This document shows positions 44,301-55,004 of a stretch of DNA of 64,000 bases, piece by piece. A model generated the notes under the pieces. That model was not told the origin of the DNA. It saw nothing but the letters and a program-made list of their open reading frames with translations, and did no database searches. This DNA comes from an uncultured Flavobacteriales bacterium (GTDB lineage: Bacteria; Bacteroidota; Bacteroidia; Flavobacteriales; BACL11). The stretch's first letter is position 1; each line of letters begins with the position of its first letter. The translations under genes and the position numbers were made by a program. The stretch is from NCBI GenBank assembly GCA_905478765.1, contig CAJQJY010000003.1, forward strand, positions 74,488-138,487. The letters run 5' to 3'.

Positions 44301-45470
44301 TTATTTATTTTTCATTTGCAAATCTAAGGCTTCTTGCATAGAAATCCTTTTATCTTGATAAAAAGCTACAACAAATGCACCTTCAAAACCTTTTTCACGC
44401 ATTTTAACTTTTAAATTATCTGCATTTAATTTATTATATTCATTGCCAACATAATATTTATAGGTCCCGTTTATTATTTCCTCATTAACATTCAAATTTA
44501 TAAAAGATTTATCAGATAACATCGACTTTAAGTATGTGCCTATCTGCACCTTATACACCACTTTACGAGTAGTAGTTTCTTTTTTAGGCGTTGGTATTTT
44601 TATGATTTCCTTTTCATTTACTACTAAATTATCAAGTTCACTAATATTTGCTCCATCTAAACTTTCTTTATAGCTTCTAAAACCTCTAAAAATAGCTGAA
44701 GCAATATGGTCTTTTCCTAATTCAGAATTCAAAAAGTCTTCCTCTTTTGGATTTGTTAAAAATCCTGCTTCAATAAGGATAGAAGGCATATTTACTCTGC
44801 TAATTACATAAAAAGGAGCTTGCTTAACTCCTCTACTTTTTCGTTTAGCTCTATTAGCAAACTCATCTTCAATTTTTTCTGCAATAGAAATACTTTGGTC
44901 AAGAAAAGTATTTTGCATCAATGAAAAAATAATGTAACTTTCAGTAGACTTTGGGTCAAAACCATCATATTTCTCTTTAAAATTGTCTTCCAAATACATT
45001 ACAGAATTCTCTCTTACTGCTACATCCATATTAGCTTTTAATTTACTCATCCCCATCACAAAAACACTTGCACCTGATGGATTAGGATTAGTAAATCCAT
45101 CACAGTGTACAGAAATAAACAAATCAGCATTTTTTTCGTTTGCCAATTCTGTTCTCTCCCATAGTTCTAAAAAAATATCAGTTTTTCTTGTATAGATAAT
45201 TTCAATATCAGCAAAAGCTTCTTTGATATAGTTTCCTAATTTTAGTGAAATATCTAATGCAATATGCTTTTCATATTGAGTATACCGCTTTGTACCCATA
45301 GTGCCTGAGTCCTTTCCTCCATGTCCTGGATCAATTACTATAGTTTTTATTGTATTATTTTTTTTCTTTTTATCATCAGCAAATAAGGGATTAACAAATA
45401 ATGCAGCTAATAAAATTAAGCCAAGTGCGTTTCTAGAAGATATATGATATAAATTAATTATTTTTGACAC
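44301..45470 (-). CDS. N-acetylmuramoyl-L-alanine amidase (Amidase_3)
   Basis: VIDPGHGGKDSGTMG, LFISVHCDGFTNP, MPSILIEAGFLTNPKEE. Confidence 0.92.
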   Translation of the reverse strand: MSKIINLYHISSRNALGLILLAALFVNPLFADDKKKKNNTIKTIVIDPGHGGKDSGTMGTKRYTQYEKHIALDISLKLGNYIKEAFADIEIIYTRKTDIFLELWERTELANEKNADLFISVHCDGFTNPNPSGASVFVMGMSKLKANMDVAVRENSVMYLEDNFKEKYDGFDPKSTESYIIFSLMQNTFLDQSISIAEKIEDEFANRAKRKSRGVKQAPFYVISRVNMPSILIEAGFLTNPKEEDFLNSELGKDHIASAIFRGFRSYKESLDGANISELDNLVVNEKEIIKIPTPKKETTTRKVVYKVQIGTYLKSMLSDKSFINLNVNEEIINGTYKYYVGNEYNKLNADNLKVKMREKGFEGAFVVAFYQDKRISMQEALDLQMKNK

Positions 45471-45509
45471 GATTTTACGCTGTTACTATTTACAAATATA
45501 CTACTTAGA

Positions 45510-48014
45510 TTGAAGCTTATAGCCATTAAAATATTTCTATTTCTATTCTTATTAACAGTATTTTGTAATAATTTATTAGCGAATATTATTCATATAAGTT
45601 CTGATACGATTGTAGAGAACGCTGCTTTTTTTGATGATGAAATAAAACAATTTGCTGAAGATTCTTTAAAATTAAGTATTGATGGTGCAAAAGCATTTTT
45701 ATATGGAAATGCAAAAATTGAATATCAAAAAACAATTATTACAGCATCATATATAGAGATTGATTGGATTAAAAATACAATCTACGCATGCACCACTGCT
45801 GATTCTTTAGGCAACAAAATAGGACACCCGGTATTTAAAGAAGGTAATGATAGTTTTAAAGCTCATGAGATGACTTACAATTTTAAAACTAAAAAATGTA
45901 GCGTTAAAAAAATATCATCAAAAGAAGGTGAAGGGTATATTTTAGGTAAAACTGTAAAGAAAGTGGATGATGATATTTTTTTCTTAAACAAAGGAGATTA
46001 CACTACTTGTAATCATGAAAAACCACATTTTTCAATTAGATCAAATAGGATTAAAATTGTACCTGGTAAAAAAATTATTACTGGACCTGCTTACCTAACT
46101 TTTTTTGGCATCCCTACTCCTCTAATACTTCCATTTGGTTATTTCCCTAATAATGATAAAAAAAGTTCGGGTTTAATCATACCATCATATGGAGAATCAC
46201 AAAATCAAGGTTTTTTCTTAAAAGATGGGGGTTATTATTTTACCCTTAGTGATAAACTCGATCTTACCTTAAAGAGTGATGTATATACCAAAGGAAGTTG
46301 GAATTTCAAATCTAGTTTGAGGTATAAGAATAGATATAAATACAATGGAAATCTGAATTTAAGTTTTGGGAAAATGATAAATAGCGAATTAGGTTTTCCT
46401 GATTATAGCGAAAAGAAAGATTTCAATATTAAATGGAAACACAAGCAAGACCAAAAAGCTAATCCTTCTTTAAGTTTCTCAGCAAATGTAGAGGCTGGTA
46501 GTAGCACTTACTACAGAAACAACTCTTACAATGCTAATGATTACCTTAAAAATACAATGTCATCTAGTATTAATTTATCAAAAAGATGGGAAGGAGCAGT
46601 TATTAATAATCTAATTTTTAACTTAAGGCACAGTCAAAATACTTCTACAAATCAAGTAAATTTAACTATTCCTGATATTGGACTAAGCTCAAAACGAATT
46701 TACCCATTTAAAGGAATTGGGAATAAGTCAAAAACTCAATGGTACGACAAGATTACGATTAAATATAATATGAGTACTAAAAACACTATTTCAACTTCAG
46801 ATTCTCTTCTGTTTACAAGTGATTCGTATTCTAAATTCAAAAATGGAATGAAGCATACTATTCCTGTTTCTACTTCATTAAAAGTGTTAAAACACTTTAC
46901 ACTTACCCCTAGTTTTAATTTATCTGAAAGGTGGTATTTATCACAAATCAATAAAAGTTGGGATTCAAATATAGATAATATAAGAATTGATACAATTAAT
47001 AAATTTACTAGAGCCCATGATTATAATTTATCAGCTGGATTAAATACTAAAATTTTCGGTTTAGTTCAGTTTAAAAAAAGTAAGATAGCTGGAATAAGAC
47101 ACGTAATCAGTCCAAATTTATCTTTTAGATATACTCCAGATTTTTCTGAAGAAAAATATGGATATTATAAAACTGTACAGAGAGATACTGAAGGCAATAC
47201 GGAAACTTATTCTATCATGAAAGATGGAGTGTACGGAACTCCTGGAAGCAGAAAAAGTGGGAATATAAGTTTTGGAATCGGAAATATTCTAGAAATGAAA
47301 GTTAGGAATAAAAAAGATTCAGTTGAAAATTTTAAAAAGATTAAATTATTAGAGAGTTTAAGTTTGAACTCCTCATATAATATCTTTGCTGACTCTTTAA
47401 ATATGAGTAATATCAGACTAAATGCAAGAACAAAATTATTTAATATTTTTGACATCACTTTCTTTAGTGATTACGACCCATACCTTACAAATGAAAGCAA
47501 AAACAATAGAATAAATCAATTTGAAATTGCAACTAACAACAGACTTGCAAGGTTAAAATCCTTTACAACTTCTATTGGAATAAATGTAAATGATAAAAGT
47601 TTCCAATCCGATAAAAAAGCCGATGATGAAAGTGAGAAAAAAGATGATATAGAAAATAGAGACTTCTACTCAGTTCCATGGAATTTAAATGCAAATTACT
47701 CTTTAAATTACAACAAGGGTCATCAGTCATCTGACTTTTCTGATACGACTCAGTCTTTAACTTTTTCAGGAAATATAAAGATCACTAAAAAATGGAAAAT
47801 TGGTTTTAGATCTGGTTATGATTTTGATGAAAAAGAACTGACTTACTCATCTGTAGATATTTATAGAGATTTGCATTGTTGGGAATTGCTTTTTAATTGG
47901 ATTCCAATTGGGTTTCATCAAAGTTATACTCTTACTATTCGAGTGAAAGCAAGTGCATTAAGAGACTTAAAATATGAAAGGAAAAGAGATTGGTTTACTC
48001 CAGATTATGATTAA
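45510..48014 (+). CDS. LptD-like outer membrane protein
   Basis: OstA-like N-terminus (AKAFLYGNAKIEYQKTIITASYIEIDW), long beta-barrel-like C-terminus, divergent from the amidase. Confidence 0.82.
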   Translation: MKLIAIKIFLFLFLLTVFCNNLLANIIHISSDTIVENAAFFDDEIKQFAEDSLKLSIDGAKAFLYGNAKIEYQKTIITASYIEIDWIKNTIYACTTADSLGNKIGHPVFKEGNDSFKAHEMTYNFKTKKCSVKKISSKEGEGYILGKTVKKVDDDIFFLNKGDYTTCNHEKPHFSIRSNRIKIVPGKKIITGPAYLTFFGIPTPLILPFGYFPNNDKKSSGLIIPSYGESQNQGFFLKDGGYYFTLSDKLDLTLKSDVYTKGSWNFKSSLRYKNRYKYNGNLNLSFGKMINSELGFPDYSEKKDFNIKWKHKQDQKANPSLSFSANVEAGSSTYYRNNSYNANDYLKNTMSSSINLSKRWEGAVINNLIFNLRHSQNTSTNQVNLTIPDIGLSSKRIYPFKGIGNKSKTQWYDKITIKYNMSTKNTISTSDSLLFTSDSYSKFKNGMKHTIPVSTSLKVLKHFTLTPSFNLSERWYLSQINKSWDSNIDNIRIDTINKFTRAHDYNLSAGLNTKIFGLVQFKKSKIAGIRHVISPNLSFRYTPDFSEEKYGYYKTVQRDTEGNTETYSIMKDGVYGTPGSRKSGNISFGIGNILEMKVRNKKDSVENFKKIKLLESLSLNSSYNIFADSLNMSNIRLNARTKLFNIFDITFFSDYDPYLTNESKNNRINQFEIATNNRLARLKSFTTSIGINVNDKSFQSDKKADDESEKKDDIENRDFYSVPWNLNANYSLNYNKGHQSSDFSDTTQSLTFSGNIKITKKWKIGFRSGYDFDEKELTYSSVDIYRDLHCWELLFNWIPIGFHQSYTLTIRVKASALRDLKYERKRDWFTPDYD

Positions 48015-48574
48015 CAAGTTAGCCAATTTTCAATCATTTCCAAACCATTCTCAGTTAATATTGACTCCGGATGGAACTGTAGTCCAATAATATCAAATTC
48101 TTTATGTTTTATTGACATTATTTTTCCTTCAAGATTCTCTGAAGTAATAGTCAATTCATTAGGAAAATTTTCTTTAGAAACAGCCCATGAATGATAATGG
48201 CCAACTTTAAATTTTGAGGGAAGATTATTAAAAACTCTAGAATTATTATAATGAATAATTTCAGAAGAAACACCATGTTTTACTTCTGATAAATTATAAA
48301 GTGATGCTCCAAAAAACTCTGCAATTGATTGTTGACCGAGACAAATTCCTAAAATAGATTTATTCTTATAGTATTGAACTAAAACTTGGTTTAGAATTGG
48401 GTGCTCTTCTGGCAACCCAGGACCTGGAGAAATTATGATTTTATCGTATTCTGAAATAAATTCAATATTAATATCTGAAGAGCTTAAAACATCCACATCT
48501 GCACAGAATTGCTGTACATAATGTTTTAGGTTATATGTAAAAGAGTCTTGATTATCAATTATTAAAACTTTCAA
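48011..48574 (-). CDS. Class I glutamine amidotransferase (PabA/TrpG-like)
   Basis: IDNQDSFTYNLKHYV, SPGPGLPEE, ILGICLGQQSIAEFFGA, LQFHPES. Confidence 0.88.
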   Translation of the reverse strand: MKVLIIDNQDSFTYNLKHYVQQFCADVDVLSSSDINIEFISEYDKIIISPGPGLPEEHPILNQVLVQYYKNKSILGICLGQQSIAEFFGASLYNLSEVKHGVSSEIIHYNNSRVFNNLPSKFKVGHYHSWAVSKENFPNELTITSENLEGKIMSIKHKEFDIIGLQFHPESILTENGLEMIENWLTC

Positions 48575-48575
48575 G

Positions 48576-49346
48576 TTAGTCCTTTGGTTTTCGAAAAAAT
48601 TGAGAAATCTTTCTGAAAGGTTTTATAAAACGTATGAAATGAGGCTTTTTAAGTCCATTTAGGTTCCAAGCAATATTATCTTCATTATTTCCTTTTAATC
48701 TGTTCCATATTGATGCATTACTCTCACCCCCAACTCTCATTTTTATTAAAATTTCTGGAATATATTCTATATTTATTTTTTCTTTATGTAACAATCGTAA
48801 AATCATTTCATAGTCAGCAGCTCTTTTTAGGCTTGTATTATATAATCCATATTTTTGGTAAATTTTTTTTCTTACAAAAAAAGTTGGGTGTGGCAGCATC
48901 CATCCTTTTTTCATAATGTTTTTTTCGAATTTTCCTGACTTCCAGTATCTAACGATTTTACTAATATCTCCTTTATTTACAAAAATTAAATCACCATATA
49001 AACAATCACAATTTGTCTCTTCAAAAACTTTTGCAACTTTTGAGAGCACATCTTGATTGTAATAAAAATCATCAGAATTTAGAATACCAATAATATCCCC
49101 AGTAGCAGCTTTTATACCCTTATTCATAGCATCATAAATACCATCATCTTTTTCCGAGACAAAGTTATCAATTTCATCTTTTTTAAAATCTAAAATATCT
49201 AAAGTCCAATCCTGAGAAGCTCCATCAATCAAAATGTATTCTTTATTTTTATAAGTTTGTGAACTAACACTATCAATAGTATGTTTTATTGTACTCTGAC
49301 TATTGTAAGATACTGTGATAATAGATATTTTTGGGTTCTTAATCAC
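48576..49346 (-). CDS. Glycosyltransferase family 2
   Basis: ISIITVSYNSQSTIKHTIDSV, LIDGASQDWTLDIL, DDGIYDAMNKGIKAATGDIIGILNSDDFY. Confidence 0.92.
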   Translation of the reverse strand: MIKNPKISIITVSYNSQSTIKHTIDSVSSQTYKNKEYILIDGASQDWTLDILDFKKDEIDNFVSEKDDGIYDAMNKGIKAATGDIIGILNSDDFYYNQDVLSKVAKVFEETNCDCLYGDLIFVNKGDISKIVRYWKSGKFEKNIMKKGWMLPHPTFFVRKKIYQKYGLYNTSLKRAADYEMILRLLHKEKINIEYIPEILIKMRVGGESNASIWNRLKGNNEDNIAWNLNGLKKPHFIRFIKPFRKISQFFRKPKD

Positions 49347-51071
49347 TTAACGTTCAACTATTACATTTTCCATTACTAACATATCCATTTTAGTTCTTAA
49401 AAAACAACCTAAAGCCTCTTCAGGTTTATTTACAATCGGCTCATTTTCGTTAAATGATGTATTTAATAAAATTGGAACACCAGATTTTTCTGCAAATTTA
49501 CTTATTAGCTTATGGTACCTAGGAGAAATATTCTTATCAACAGATTGCAACCTTCCAGTCCCATTAACATGAGTAACTGCAGGTATTTCTTTATGCTTTT
49601 CTTCTTTTATATCAAATACTTTTTCCATAAAAGGAACACTGTCTGTTTGCACAAAATAATCTTCAACAGCTTCTTTTAAGATTGAAGGAGCAAATGGTCT
49701 AAAACTTTCTCTTCTTTTAATTTTATCATTTAACAAATCTTTAGCATCTGTTCTTCTTGGATCCATAATTATTGATCTATGTCCAAGGGCTCTAGCACCA
49801 AACTCTGCTCTGCCTTGAAACCAACCTACAACTCCTCCTTCAACTAATTTATTTGATACTTTCTCAAACAATTCCTCATCAGAATAAATTTTAAAACTTA
49901 CTTCTGCTTTTTCTAATACAGCTGTAATTTCATCTTGATTTGATTTTGATCCAAAATATGCTGTAGTAATTTCCGGAAGTCTCTCTTTTTCTAAGATTTG
50001 ATTATGTAGGTACAGCGCAGAACCTACACATGTTCCTGCGTCATGACCTGCTGAGGGAATATAAATATTCTTAAAAGAAGTGTTTTCTAAGATCTTACCA
50101 ATTGCAACTGAATTCTGAGCCACTCCACCAGCTATACAAATATTTTCAGCACCAGTTTTCTTATGCAAGTGATTAAGCATATGGAAAATCACCTTTTCAG
50201 TAAATCTCTGCACTGAAGTTGCTAAATCAATATGCCATTGATCTAATTTATCACCCTTAAGTCTATTTTTTCCTAAGAGTTTACTCCATTCATCAGTAAA
50301 TAACGATTTAACTGTTGGGCTTCCTTCTTTCACATCCATTTCAACACCTTCTTTAAAATGCTTGAAATACTTCTTATTTAGCTTGAAAAATCCATCATCA
50401 GTCATTTCAAGAATTTGTTCAAGTTCTTTCAAGTATTTTGCCTCACCATATGGAGCCAATCCCATTACTTTATATTCATCTCCATAATTAGGAAAACCTA
50501 AAAACTGAGTAACAGTTGTGTAAAACACACCAAGGGAATGTGGGTAGTTGACTTCATCCAAAACTTCAAAATTGTTACTATTGCCAATTGCAGACATAGT
50601 AGAAGTGAAATCTCCAAATCCATCAATAGATAAAATAGCTGATTTCTCAAATCTAGAAGCAAAGAAAGATGAAGCGATATGACTTCTATGGTGTTCAATA
50701 TTATGAATAGTTGCTTTAATATTAGACTCTTTAAGCTCAAATAATTTTGCTAATTGACCTTTAATAGAACTAACCTTTATTGAGTTAATTAATCTATCCC
50801 AAATAGAAGAAATGCTAATTGAATTTTTAAGTGTATAAATAATTTTTTTTGAAAAATTAGCTTTAGGATCTCTTGAAATTGTTACATGATCTATATCATG
50901 AATAGAAATCCCTTCATCTTCCAAACAAAATTTAATAGCTTCTCTAGGAAAGCCTGCAAAATGCTTAATTCTTCTGAATCTTTCTTCCTCTGAAGCACAT
51001 AATACCACACCATCTTTTAACAGACAAGCGGATGAATCACCATGATATGCATTAATTCCTAAAATATACAT
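49347..51071 (-). CDS. NodU/CmcH-family carbamoyltransferase
   Basis: GINAYHGDSSACLLKDG, IEHHRSHIASSFFAS, FQGRAEFGARALGHRSIIMDPR, LLNTSFNENEPIV. Confidence 0.93.
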   Translation of the reverse strand: MYILGINAYHGDSSACLLKDGVVLCASEEERFRRIKHFAGFPREAIKFCLEDEGISIHDIDHVTISRDPKANFSKKIIYTLKNSISISSIWDRLINSIKVSSIKGQLAKLFELKESNIKATIHNIEHHRSHIASSFFASRFEKSAILSIDGFGDFTSTMSAIGNSNNFEVLDEVNYPHSLGVFYTTVTQFLGFPNYGDEYKVMGLAPYGEAKYLKELEQILEMTDDGFFKLNKKYFKHFKEGVEMDVKEGSPTVKSLFTDEWSKLLGKNRLKGDKLDQWHIDLATSVQRFTEKVIFHMLNHLHKKTGAENICIAGGVAQNSVAIGKILENTSFKNIYIPSAGHDAGTCVGSALYLHNQILEKERLPEITTAYFGSKSNQDEITAVLEKAEVSFKIYSDEELFEKVSNKLVEGGVVGWFQGRAEFGARALGHRSIIMDPRRTDAKDLLNDKIKRRESFRPFAPSILKEAVEDYFVQTDSVPFMEKVFDIKEEKHKEIPAVTHVNGTGRLQSVDKNISPRYHKLISKFAEKSGVPILLNTSFNENEPIVNKPEEALGCFLRTKMDMLVMENVIVER

Positions 51072-52229
51072 CTACTTTTTTTTAATAATTTTTAAAAATA
51101 CACTTGCAATTATTTCCCAATCATAATTAGATTTTATATAGTTTTTAATCTTATTACTATCAAAATCTTTATTTATTATATCTGAGAAACCATTAGCAAT
51201 ACTTTCCTTTTCATTGTCGACTAAAATACCACAATTATTCATTTCTAAATGCTTCCAAGGAGTTTTGTTTGAAACCACACAGGGCCTACCACAAGCTAGA
51301 GCCTCAGCAATTACAATTCCAAAACTTTCAAATTCAGATGCTAATACAAAATAATCACTATTTGAAAAGAGTATTTTTTTGTGTTTAAAATCAACTTGTC
51401 CTATCAAAAAAACTGAGTTATTAAGTTTTAATTCTAATATTTGTTGTTCTAGTTGATTTCCCATTCCATCATCGCTTCCTGCTATAATCAGTTTAGCATT
51501 TTTATCTTTTTCTAAATAGATTTCAAATGCATTTATTAAAACATCAAACTGTTTAATTTTATGTAGCCTACCCATAGAAAAGAAGATGTTTGAAATTTCG
51601 TCAAAATCTATCTCAGTATGTTTTTTTAAAATTTCTATTCTTGATTTCTTTTCAGCATTTTGAAAGGCATTGAAATCGACTCCATCATTTATAATTTCAA
51701 CATTTGCATTAGGATATTTTCTTATAATATCTTTCTTTTCAATATATGATGATGCTTGAAAAATTACATCTTTTATAAATGGTTTCACAAATATAAAAAG
51801 CCATAATTTCTTAAATTTTTTCCTTTTAAATTGTAACCCCCATTCTCCTAAACTTCCTCTTGGGCAAACAATTATTTTTTTCGTTTGAAATACACTAATA
51901 ATTAATGAGATTATTGATGTGTAATGAAAAAGGTATTGAATATAAACTACATCTGATTTTTTAATATCATTAAAAATACCAAAGAAAAAAGAAAGTGAAA
52001 AATTATTGATCAACTCTTCATGATAATATTTTACAAAAAAATTATCTTGTTTTCTCAAGTATCTATTGGTTTCAACTTCTAATCTATTTAATCCATTTGC
52101 GTTAGTTGTTGAAACATAGATTTCTACATCATTTTGAGCTAATTTATTAGATAAATCCCATGTAGCTGATATTGGACCACCATAAAAAGTTGCAGGGTAA
52201 AATGAAGAGGATACTAAACATACTCTCAT
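51072..52229 (-). CDS. Glycosyltransferase family 4
   Basis: VCPRGSLGEW, SMGRLHKIKQFDVLINAF, ESFGIVIAEALACGRPCVVSNKTPW. Confidence 0.9.
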   Translation of the reverse strand: MRVCLVSSSFYPATFYGGPISATWDLSNKLAQNDVEIYVSTTNANGLNRLEVETNRYLRKQDNFFVKYYHEELINNFSLSFFFGIFNDIKKSDVVYIQYLFHYTSIISLIISVFQTKKIIVCPRGSLGEWGLQFKRKKFKKLWLFIFVKPFIKDVIFQASSYIEKKDIIRKYPNANVEIINDGVDFNAFQNAEKKSRIEILKKHTEIDFDEISNIFFSMGRLHKIKQFDVLINAFEIYLEKDKNAKLIIAGSDDGMGNQLEQQILELKLNNSVFLIGQVDFKHKKILFSNSDYFVLASEFESFGIVIAEALACGRPCVVSNKTPWKHLEMNNCGILVDNEKESIANGFSDIINKDFDSNKIKNYIKSNYDWEIIASVFLKIIKKK

Positions 52230-52960
52230 TTTTTATAATATTTATATTTATACCAAAATGATAAAATATGATCTCCACCTTTTAAAATTGATTCAAACTC
52301 AGTTTTATTTGCAAACTGCACTAAACTTCTTCCTATTACTGAAGGGAAAACTTGATTGAAATAAAATCCTGGAATACATGAGTACTGCTTTTTATAATTT
52401 AAGGAATTAGCTATTTGAACAACTCTATTATTAAATGCACCTTCAGGAAAACAAATTGAAGAAACTTCACAACCTAAAAGGCTCTCTAATTCATGTTTAG
52501 AATCTTTTAACTCTCCTCTAATCTCTTCTTCAGAAATGTCATTTAATATTTTATGTGATTTAGTATGAGAAGATATTGTAAAAAGAGAATCATAATTAAA
52601 TTCAAGCAACTGTTGTTTATTAATATGATTCTTTTTGTTTATGTACGAAGAAATTACAAATAATTGTATTGGAATTTTTAGTTTTTTAATCAATTCGATA
52701 TTTTTAAATAAACCTAGAAATGCATCATCAAAACAAATTTCTATTTGTCCAATAGGCTTAGTGATTTCAGCAACAATCTCATAGCCATTTTCTAAGATAA
52801 TTTGAATATGGTTTTTAAAGACCTCAATTGGAGTTGACATTTCAGTATACTTTTTATCAGAATGAATATCATGATAAAAAATTACCTTACTCTTTTTCTT
52901 AAAATAAAAAAGTGAAGCAAAATTGACTATTGAAATTCTTATTCTTGTACTTAGTGCCAT
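52226..52960 (-). CDS. Polysaccharide deacetylase family protein
   Basis: IFYHDIH, IEICFDDAFLG, ISSHTKSHKIL, CFPEGAFN. Confidence 0.8.
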   Translation of the reverse strand: MALSTRIRISIVNFASLFYFKKKSKVIFYHDIHSDKKYTEMSTPIEVFKNHIQIILENGYEIVAEITKPIGQIEICFDDAFLGLFKNIELIKKLKIPIQLFVISSYINKKNHINKQQLLEFNYDSLFTISSHTKSHKILNDISEEEIRGELKDSKHELESLLGCEVSSICFPEGAFNNRVVQIANSLNYKKQYSCIPGFYFNQVFPSVIGRSLVQFANKTEFESILKGGDHILSFWYKYKYYKK

Positions 52961-54006
52961 TTTTTAACTTCATTTATTGTATTATTTAAGCAATTATTAT
53001 AGAAATCATAATTCCATACATTTTGCATCAAATCAGATCCATTTTTAGAGAAAACTTGTAGTTTTTTAGGATTATCAAATGCCTCAACCATATACTCTCC
53101 AAATTGAAGCATATCAGCTGCTACATAGCCTGTTTCTCTTCCAATTATTAAGTCAAATGTAGCTCCAACCTCTTTAGTTGCAATTACAGGTAATCCTGAT
53201 GATAATGCTTCATTTACAACCAATCCCCACGGCTCAAATATTGAAGGACAAACAAAACATGATGCGTTCTGAATTTCTTGAATAAGATCATCTGTATACT
53301 TCATTCCTAAAAACTTTACTTTTTCTGATTGATACTTCTCTATCAAATATCTCTTTTCCTCTCCGTCTCCAACTATCCTGAGCACAGCATTTAATGTGCT
53401 AAATCTTGATTTAAATACTTTAATAAGTTCTTCAACATTTTTATGTTTATGAAGTCTTCCAACATAAAGAAAACAGAAAACTTCTGGTAGAGCTTTATTC
53501 TTTTGATAAAATTTAGAATTATCAACCATCATTGGCATTAAAAATATCCTATTATCTTCCATTCCATAGTGCCTAAAAAGATCTTTATGCGAGTTGCTCC
53601 CTCCAGAAAAACCTAAAACATATTTGTTTTTAAAAATTATTGACAAATAAATCCACTTAATAAATCTTGTTATTAGATTAGTAGGGATTTGCAATTGAGT
53701 ATCAGATTCTATTGCAACGTACCTTTTATTGCAAGAAAAAATATTTAAAATAAAGGTCAGTATAAAAGGATAGTTATTATAGCCATTTACAATAATCATC
53801 TTATTTTCTTTAAATATCTTTAAAATAAACCTAATCTTATTAAAAATAGAAATCTCACTAAGCATTTCTTTATTAGATTTTGAATTAGATTTAACCAAAG
53901 TATAAGATTTTATAAAACAATAATCAATTTTATTTTTATCATAAACATTCTTTGCTAAATCTAGCGTGTAAGATGCTGGCTCGACAAAATAACAGAATAT
54001 TTTCAT
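52951..54006 (-). CDS. Glycosyltransferase family 4
   Basis: FLYVGRLHKHKNVEELIKVF, PSIFEPWGLVVNEALSSGLPVIATKEVGA. Confidence 0.9.
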   Translation of the reverse strand: MKIFCYFVEPASYTLDLAKNVYDKNKIDYCFIKSYTLVKSNSKSNKEMLSEISIFNKIRFILKIFKENKMIIVNGYNNYPFILTFILNIFSCNKRYVAIESDTQLQIPTNLITRFIKWIYLSIIFKNKYVLGFSGGSNSHKDLFRHYGMEDNRIFLMPMMVDNSKFYQKNKALPEVFCFLYVGRLHKHKNVEELIKVFKSRFSTLNAVLRIVGDGEEKRYLIEKYQSEKVKFLGMKYTDDLIQEIQNASCFVCPSIFEPWGLVVNEALSSGLPVIATKEVGATFDLIIGRETGYVAADMLQFGEYMVEAFDNPKKLQVFSKNGSDLMQNVWNYDFYNNCLNNTINEVKKWH

Positions 54007-55004
54007 CTAAATTTTTTATAAAGTTTCTTTAAAACTAGTTGAACGGATTTTAAAAATAAAGATAGGTATTTTTCAACTTCTGTACTGTATGTATTTAACT
54101 CAAATAAAGGAATAACTTCAGGACCAAAATTTTTAATTTTATAACTATAATCTCCTCTCCCAAAATTGAATGAAGCAGAATTTTCCTTAGTAATTTCTTT
54201 AATAAAAGCAGTATTATTTACTAAATTCATCATTTTTTGGTCATTAAATAAATCAATCCAAAAAGAATAATAATAATTTTTTTTAAAGATAAATGAAATT
54301 GCTGTGGTATTATTATCCACTACAACTTCATTAACAATTAAACTGCCTGAAGTATAAAGTTTTTCAATAAGTGAAATTAAATCTTCATCTAGAAAATTAT
54401 TATTTCTAAATTCTAATTCAATCATTTGTTTTCTAAGTTTTTTTATCTTCTGAATAGGAAATTTTGAACTTTCAATTTCATAAAGTACAGTTTTGTGATT
54501 GTACTTCTTAAGAATCCGTTTTAGCCGCCTTTTTTGTCGATACACAAAGTGATTAAAATTAGAAGGAAAATTATCAGATTTTTCAAGTTTAAGTAATGAA
54601 TAATTTAGAATAAATGAAACATCTTTAACTTTTATACTTCCTGTCTTCTTAATAGTAATACTATCTTTTTTTAGGTTCTTTAATCTTAATTGACTTGCTA
54701 ACTTATTTTCTTTAAGAAAATTTATAATTGTTAATGAATCTGTTTCAGAAATAATATCACAGAAATCCGCATGAGTATCATTAATAAATATAAGTTTATT
54801 TTTTTTCAGCTCTAGAGGCCATATTTCAACTAATTTTCCATCTTCATAGTAACAAATAATGAATGGTTTTGATTGCTTTAAAATCGAATTATAGCAATAG
54901 GTAAAAGATTGAAAAAAAGAATAGTTTCCTTTATCAAAAAGCATTTCCCAATCTACTTTTAAAAGTTGGATATTTTCTTTATTATTAAATACTTTAATTT
55001 CCAT
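54003..55004 (-). CDS. FemAB/GNAT-like (Acetyltransf_6-type) acyltransferase
   Basis: NYSFFQSFTYCYNSILK, HFVYRQKRRLKRILKK, YYYSFWIDLFNDQ, FNFGRGDYSYK. Confidence 0.65.
   Translation of the reverse strand: MEIKVFNNKENIQLLKVDWEMLFDKGNYSFFQSFTYCYNSILKQSKPFIICYYEDGKLVEIWPLELKKNKLIFINDTHADFCDIISETDSLTIINFLKENKLASQLRLKNLKKDSITIKKTGSIKVKDVSFILNYSLLKLEKSDNFPSNFNHFVYRQKRRLKRILKKYNHKTVLYEIESSKFPIQKIKKLRKQMIELEFRNNNFLDEDLISLIEKLYTSGSLIVNEVVVDNNTTAISFIFKKNYYYSFWIDLFNDQKMMNLVNNTAFIKEITKENSASFNFGRGDYSYKIKNFGPEVIPLFELNTYSTEVEKYLSLFLKSVQLVLKKLYKKFR

Noticed and set aside
50498-50740. 80-aa ORF inside the carbamoyltransferase gene
   Set aside because: Alternate frame of a well-supported CDS with low-complexity Leu/Ser content.
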